A DNA stretch of 62,000 nucleotides from Adiantum capillus-veneris (lineage: Eukaryota; Streptophyta; Polypodiopsida; Polypodiales; Pteridaceae). The notes under the pieces were generated by a model. It made no database searches. It worked only from the letters and a program-made list of their open reading frames with translations, and was not told the origin of the DNA. Shown here in pieces: positions 57,237-62,000 of the stretch. The stretch lies in assembly GCA_014529385.2 (NCBI GenBank), contig CM043967.1, positions 2,940,001-3,002,000 on the forward strand, read 5' to 3'. The position numbers were made by a program, and so were the translations under genes. The first letter of the stretch is position 1, and every line of letters starts with the position of its first letter.

Positions 57237-60140
57237 TGTAAGGTCCTCCTCTTAGCCTTACTCTTGCTGAAGTATCTAAGTGTCGTCTTTACGAATACGA
57301 TCGAGTAAAGCACCCTAGCTACCCACGAGATGCTTTTAGTTTTAACCATGGGAACATGGATATAATCAATGCAAAGCTATCCATGAGACACTTTCAGTTA
57401 TCACCGTGGGAACGTGGATATACCAATGCATGGGATATTAGTTTTATCTCAAGAAAATATAAATGTGCATAAGAAAACAAACAAAGAATAGGGTAAGGTG
57501 AAAAAGTAACTTTTTGAAAAAAAAAATCCACTAGTTGAAAGTAGCTTGTTGAAGAAGCCACTTGTAGGAAAAGTAGCTTCATGCATAAGCCACTTGTAGG
57601 AAATTAGCTTCTTGCATAAGTAGCTTGTTGGAGAAGCTTTGAGAAGGAAGAAATCCTATCAAAATATGTAAAGTAACTTATCATGATAAGTTAAAGGCCT
57701 TATCAAATTAAGCTTAAAAGGAGGCCTTTCCTACTCATTAAACACTTCTTCTCTTCATTTCGCTACATTTCGCTACGCTTCACTTCACTTCATTTCTCTA
57801 CACATTTTGATAGTGCAAGCTTGATAATGAGCCCTGAAAAGCCAATGATAATCCTTCTTCATACACACCTACACACACTTCTCTCCTCGAGAGAAGCCAT
57901 AACCATAATCCAAATCACCATTACTCTCTTCACCTTCTCTCCCTTAACCTACAAGCTTTCCATAGCTTGAATTTTTCTTAATCTCTTTCTATTCCCATAA
58001 CCAAATTGGAGGTTTTCAAGCAAAGAGAATCGAAAAAGATCTGGCCACATCAATACGCATGTCGTTACTCGTCCAAAGCAAGGAGAAGACCCTACTATCT
58101 ACACAGTAAGGTTCCAAAACCTTAAGCCTCTTTAAGACACTTGATTAATCCTCTCCACGGTATAAAAGGTACGCCTAAATCCCTTTCTAAAGAATAATTT
58201 GTTAATCATTTATACACTATTACATGCATATTTTATGATACACTAGCAAGTCCACTGTTAGGAACTTTGCCATTTTACACTACCATGCATAGAAGGGTTT
58301 TACTTTTGCATAAGCACTCAAAGGAAGTTTCAATTAGTTGCCCAAGGTTGTAAGTTGGTGCATCTCGAATGTTTTATGTGTATCACGCATAGATCACACC
58401 AAAGAAAAAACTCATTATAGAAAGCATATGCATTGTTCATTTCAAGTTTCTCTGCTTTCAAGTTTGTTTTGCAAATTCCAAGGGGGGAGTAAGGGGATAG
58501 CTTCATGGATGTCATGAACGTGTTGCTTGAACATAAAACTCCCATCGCTTCCATGGAGATGTCCCATGGATTGCAAATGATGAAAAGGGACCAAAATGGG
58601 ATTCATCGAAGTCGGGGATAACTTGAAACTTACGTAGAGACAAAACTTTAAACTTCCATGAGATTCGTTGTTTTCTTAAGGTCTTGTTTGAATAATTAAA
58701 AGGAATTAGGAATTAAGGGTTTATAACTCAAGGAGATTAATCTAAAAATTTAAACTAGGATTAAAAACTTTACGGAGAAAAACAACATGGATAGCCCTGG
58801 CATAACATAGCGATTTAAGTGTGAACTTGTCTTCCTTGTTTAGAAAAAGGCCGGCGCAGGTGTTTACCTGTGGGATTCAACGAGGGATGGTCCTTTTCGG
58901 CTTTGACTGATAACCATTGGTCTATGTTTGAGCTCAGAGTTCATTCATTACCCTAGAAATGGGATTGAATAGGAGTGTGTCCCGGCCGGGTGGATGTGAC
59001 CCGCGGATGCGTCTGGAAATCGGCATAGTCCGGGTAGGCCTGATGCCGACGGGACAGGAGGAAGGAAAAAGGATCCATGGAGGGATCATGATAAGGGAGG
59101 AAGATGTGATTTAATTAAGGAACTCTTCAAATTGTTTGGGAAAAAAGGAACCTTGGAAAGGCTAGGAACCTAAAAAGGGCTATTCCACAATTGTCCTCAT
59201 GAGCCGGACCTTTGCTCTTGTTCTCGGGATTATTGATTTAAAAGGAACCTAAAGTAGATTATTTTTAAAGCCTTTCCCACACAAGATAAAGAAAAATAAG
59301 AATTGGAATCTGTGTAAAGGCGCCGCCTTCTCATGTGGCGGAGGAGACAGGATACCCCAGTCCTGGGACGAGGATCGGGATATGTTTGGAGAAGTATATG
59401 TGATTGCTTGAAAGATAACTAGATAATCTTACTAATATTAAAGAGAAAAGGAAGTGAAAATATTCTATAAAGGAAAAGGTGGGAATGACCTGATAAATGC
59501 ATATTTGCAAGGATATGCAATAGTTTACATGCTGCTTTCAAATGCTTGAAATGTATTCTTGGTTCACATGATTGGAATATTGTTTTCTAGTATCATAGTA
59601 CTACCTTGTGAAGGTGCATTTATCAAACGGTTCGGTGGGTGGGCGAATTTCAGAGGATTAATTGTTGGCCGGAAAGTCGAACTCAATTTTATGTTGTCTT
59701 AGCAATTAAGTCCAAAGAGGGGGAAAAAGGGATTCTGATCTACAGAGCGGGGAACAACTTGGGATTGAGGGATTCGTGTAGATTATAATACACTCACCTT
59801 AGGGGAACGCATTGACGGCTGTTCTCGGTCCTAACCGAGAAAAAAGAGTCAATGACCTTGAACCAAGGGTGAATTAGAGAACTCCCACCAGTTGACCCTG
59901 GAAGGTTGAGTTCCACATTAGTCTGATGACTTCGATGGGTGAGATGGATCGGTAAGCAAGGTTCTTCGGGGCTAAGGGATCCATATGAGAGAAATTGAGT
60001 GTTATCACCCCCTTGAGTTGGCATCGAAGAGCAGGAGGAGTCCTGTCTTGGTGTCGGTCTCAAGCGGGAGGGATGTTGGAGATCACGGTGTATCCATGTG
60101 GAGATGGTACAGTCGGTGGTCACCGGGCATGGCCCTCACA
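57237..60140 (+). repeat. Ty3-C 3' LTR, 2904 bp
   Basis: Matches the 5' LTR end to end except for the 458 bp missing between 58143 and 58144. Followed by the target copy GAAAG. Confidence 0.97.
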
Positions 60141-60145
60141 GAAAG

Positions 60146-60939
60146 CTCTGCAAAATTCAATGAGTATAGACATCAATCCTAGTTATATTTGTATATTTTT
60201 TAATAGCTTTTCATTATAGTCACAATGGTTGCCTCAGCTTGTAGCCAACCCCACTCTCAAAGCTCGTAACTCCCTAATGGTGCTTAGTGGTTTGCTAGAA
60301 ATAACTCCACCCTTGGCTATTATCCTTGACTACCTTAGAGCAAGATCCTACTCCTTAAGATTCTCAAGCATCACCTATTGTCCTTTTCTCCATTGGGACC
60401 TGACGTTGAATTCAAAAGTGTTTCTTTGTTGTTTAGGACTAGCTCTCAGCCAAACTATTGTCAAAATTTACTATTTGCTATAGGTTTTTCCCTCCTTGAT
60501 AGCCATATTGAATGCAATTTGGAACTTCAAGGTGGTCGTTGTGCGGATAACCCATGGGAAGATTTCCCCTTAGGTACCTTGGACGCCCAAATGAATTTGC
60601 ATGGCGCTTACCCCATGAGCATTTTTGCACCTCCGCAACACTTTTGTATTTGAGTGCATAGGGGCAACCCATTAGGTTGGCCTTTGGGTTCCCAAATTAT
60701 GAAAGCAATGTTTCCAATCACAACAATGGCACAAGGCAAAATTGGCTTGGCCACAATGCCACAACACATGAGAGGAGACGTAATTGAATCAAAAAACATG
60801 CAAAAGGCCAAGGCACTCCCCTTTGGAACTGGCAATGTTGAGATTGGGTGACCTCACTCTACCTCCATCTTCCATGCACGCTTTCATTTCCACACCACTC
60901 CTTTGCTTGTCAAACATGCCATATAGCACGCGCGCACGC

Positions 60940-60970
<31 letters not shown>

Positions 60971-61199
60971 GCATGCATGCATGCATCATGCCAGGCCTTC
61001 CACATCTTGTTGCCCTTCTTCCCTACGCTCGGATACCATTGTGAGAGACTGGGGACTAGTACATGCACATCTCCACCCAGCCATGCTATGTATAAGCCCT
61101 TGGCCTGCCAAATATAGTCCACTTAACCGCATGTGAGTCTTGGCCCTTGGCCTAGGCATGATAGTGATACTAATAGTAATGTCCAAACCTGATTTTTAA
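60146..61199. repeat. No gene; microsatellite at 60927-60986
   Basis: A (CG/CA)n run leads into (CA)n up to 60970, then GCAT repeats to about 60986. ORFs over it are low-complexity. The rest shows no recognisable coding sequence. Confidence 0.8.
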
Positions 61200-61450
61200 A
61201 TGATGATAAAAATTACATTATATGCTCTTATGCTTGTGCCCCAAAAGAAAAAAAAATCCATATTCACATATGGGGTGAGCTATGATCTTCAAAAGAGAAT
61301 GATGATAAAAGATACATTATGTGCTCTTATGCTTGTGCCCCAAAGGAAAGAAAAAGCCATATGCACGTATGGCACTTTTGAGCTATGATCTTCAAAAGAG
61401 AAATGAGAAATGCAATATGTGCTCGCATGATTGTGCTAAAAATAACCATA
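61200..61450. repeat. 99-bp tandem repeat, about 2.5 copies
   Basis: Units start at 61200 and 61299, with a partial one near 61400. Shared phrases: ATGATGATAAAA, TATGCTCTTATGCTTGTGCC, GAGCTATGATCTTCAAAAGA. The ORF here simply reads the repeat (CALMLVPQ twice). Confidence 0.88.
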
Positions 61451-62000
61451 AGTATGGTGGTAGCGACACCATCCTCATCTAGCTATTATAAATCATAGGA
61501 AATGTACCCTTCCCTGTATACTTGTTTCTCCTCTAGTGTTGCAGGGCTATGATATGCTCCTTTTCTAATGTCAAAAAGTCATGTTTGCTTTTTCTCCTAT
61601 ATAGTAGGGTTGATTTTTTTGGACTTTCAAAGTATCATGAGAAACTCATTACCTTCAAGTTTTAAAAAATAGTGATGTCATGATAATCCTACCGCAAAAT
61701 GGTACATTGTCGTGCTGTGACACGTACATAGTGGGAACGCATGCTACAAGAGTTATCTTGTAACTTTTTAGATACATAATTATATTTTCTATAATGTACA
61801 TATGCATACTTAAGTATAATAATATGCTTTCTATCTCATCCTATTATTTATCTCAAGTGTAACCTATTCTTACTTTACTGTCAGAAAATACTATGGGAAA
61901 AGTGTCAATAGCTCCGCCTCTTTAACTTGGGGCAAAAAAGCATTGATTTTTTATTTCTACTATCTCATTATCATCTCACACCCTAGCTAGATCCTATATC
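61451..62000. other. No gene seen
   Basis: AT-rich sequence to the window edge, with no motif or repeat that I recognise. Confidence 0.5.

Larger units (their letters stand above)
48856..60140 (+). mobile_element. Ty3-C, complete chromovirus with very large LTRs
   Basis: 11,285 bp on the plus strand. LTRs 48856-52217 (3362 bp) and 57237-60140 (2904 bp) start TGTAAGGTCC and end GGCCCTCACA. Exact target duplication GAAAG at 48851-48855 and 60141-60145. Primer site and polypurine tract adjoin the LTRs. The internal region (5.0 kb) has protease end, RT, RNase H, integrase and chromodomain, but no recognisable gag capsid. Four nonsense codons break the main pol frame, and a further stop and a frameshift lie before it. 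Confidence 0.97.

Overview
This window looks like nuclear DNA of a land plant with a large, repeat-rich genome. It holds plant-type Ty3 and Copia LTR retrotransposons with methionine-tRNA primer sites, an L1-like LINE, long GA/AC microsatellites, short GT-AG introns and a decayed pentatricopeptide-repeat (PPR) fragment. A fern or other seed-free vascular plant is my best guess, but nothing here proves it. No bacterial operon, rRNA, tRNA or organelle segment is visible.

Layout. (1) 1-7925, minus strand: a non-chromodomain Ty3 element (Ty3-A), cut by the left window edge, with pol, gag, a long palindrome-bearing leader, a primer site and an LTR; a truncated Copia LTR sits between gag and pol. 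(2) 7926-10375: a spliced-looking exon of an unfamiliar gene, GA-rich DNA and a PPR relic. (3) 10376-22565: two same-strand copies of one LINE lying in GA-rich DNA. The second copy is split by a young Copia element (16187-21429) with a 5-bp target duplication (TAATA). (4) 22566-23180: purine-rich microsatellite DNA. (5) 24013-32590: an unfamiliar intron-containing gene, possibly a transposase, interrupted by a rearranged chromodomain-type Ty3 element (Ty3-B, 24701-31076). The gene's reading frame resumes across the insertion. (6) 33342-39929: the most unusual part. Hairpin-forming tandem repeats with a shared CCAAGCGA core lie 5' of two divergent ORFs, one of which is a diverged histone H3-fold ORF with a long acidic tail. 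A gene fragment with splice-like borders interrupts the main hairpin array. (7) 40379-48768: low-content DNA with a few weak ORFs, a 37-C run and a zinc-knuckle relic. (8) 48856-60140: a complete 11.3-kb chromovirus (Ty3-C) with LTRs of 3.36 and 2.90 kb, exact GAAAG target duplications, and an accessory domain encoded in sense near the 5' LTR and in antisense near the 3' LTR. (9) 60146-62000: microsatellites and a 99-bp tandem repeat.

Almost every coding region is broken by one or a few nonsense codons rather than by many frameshifts, as expected of silenced, methylated repeats. The insertions can be ordered. The LINE copies entered GA-rich DNA and the Copia then entered LINE copy 2. Ty3-B entered the unfamiliar gene after that gene had its introns. 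Family names rest on motifs read by eye; no database search was possible.
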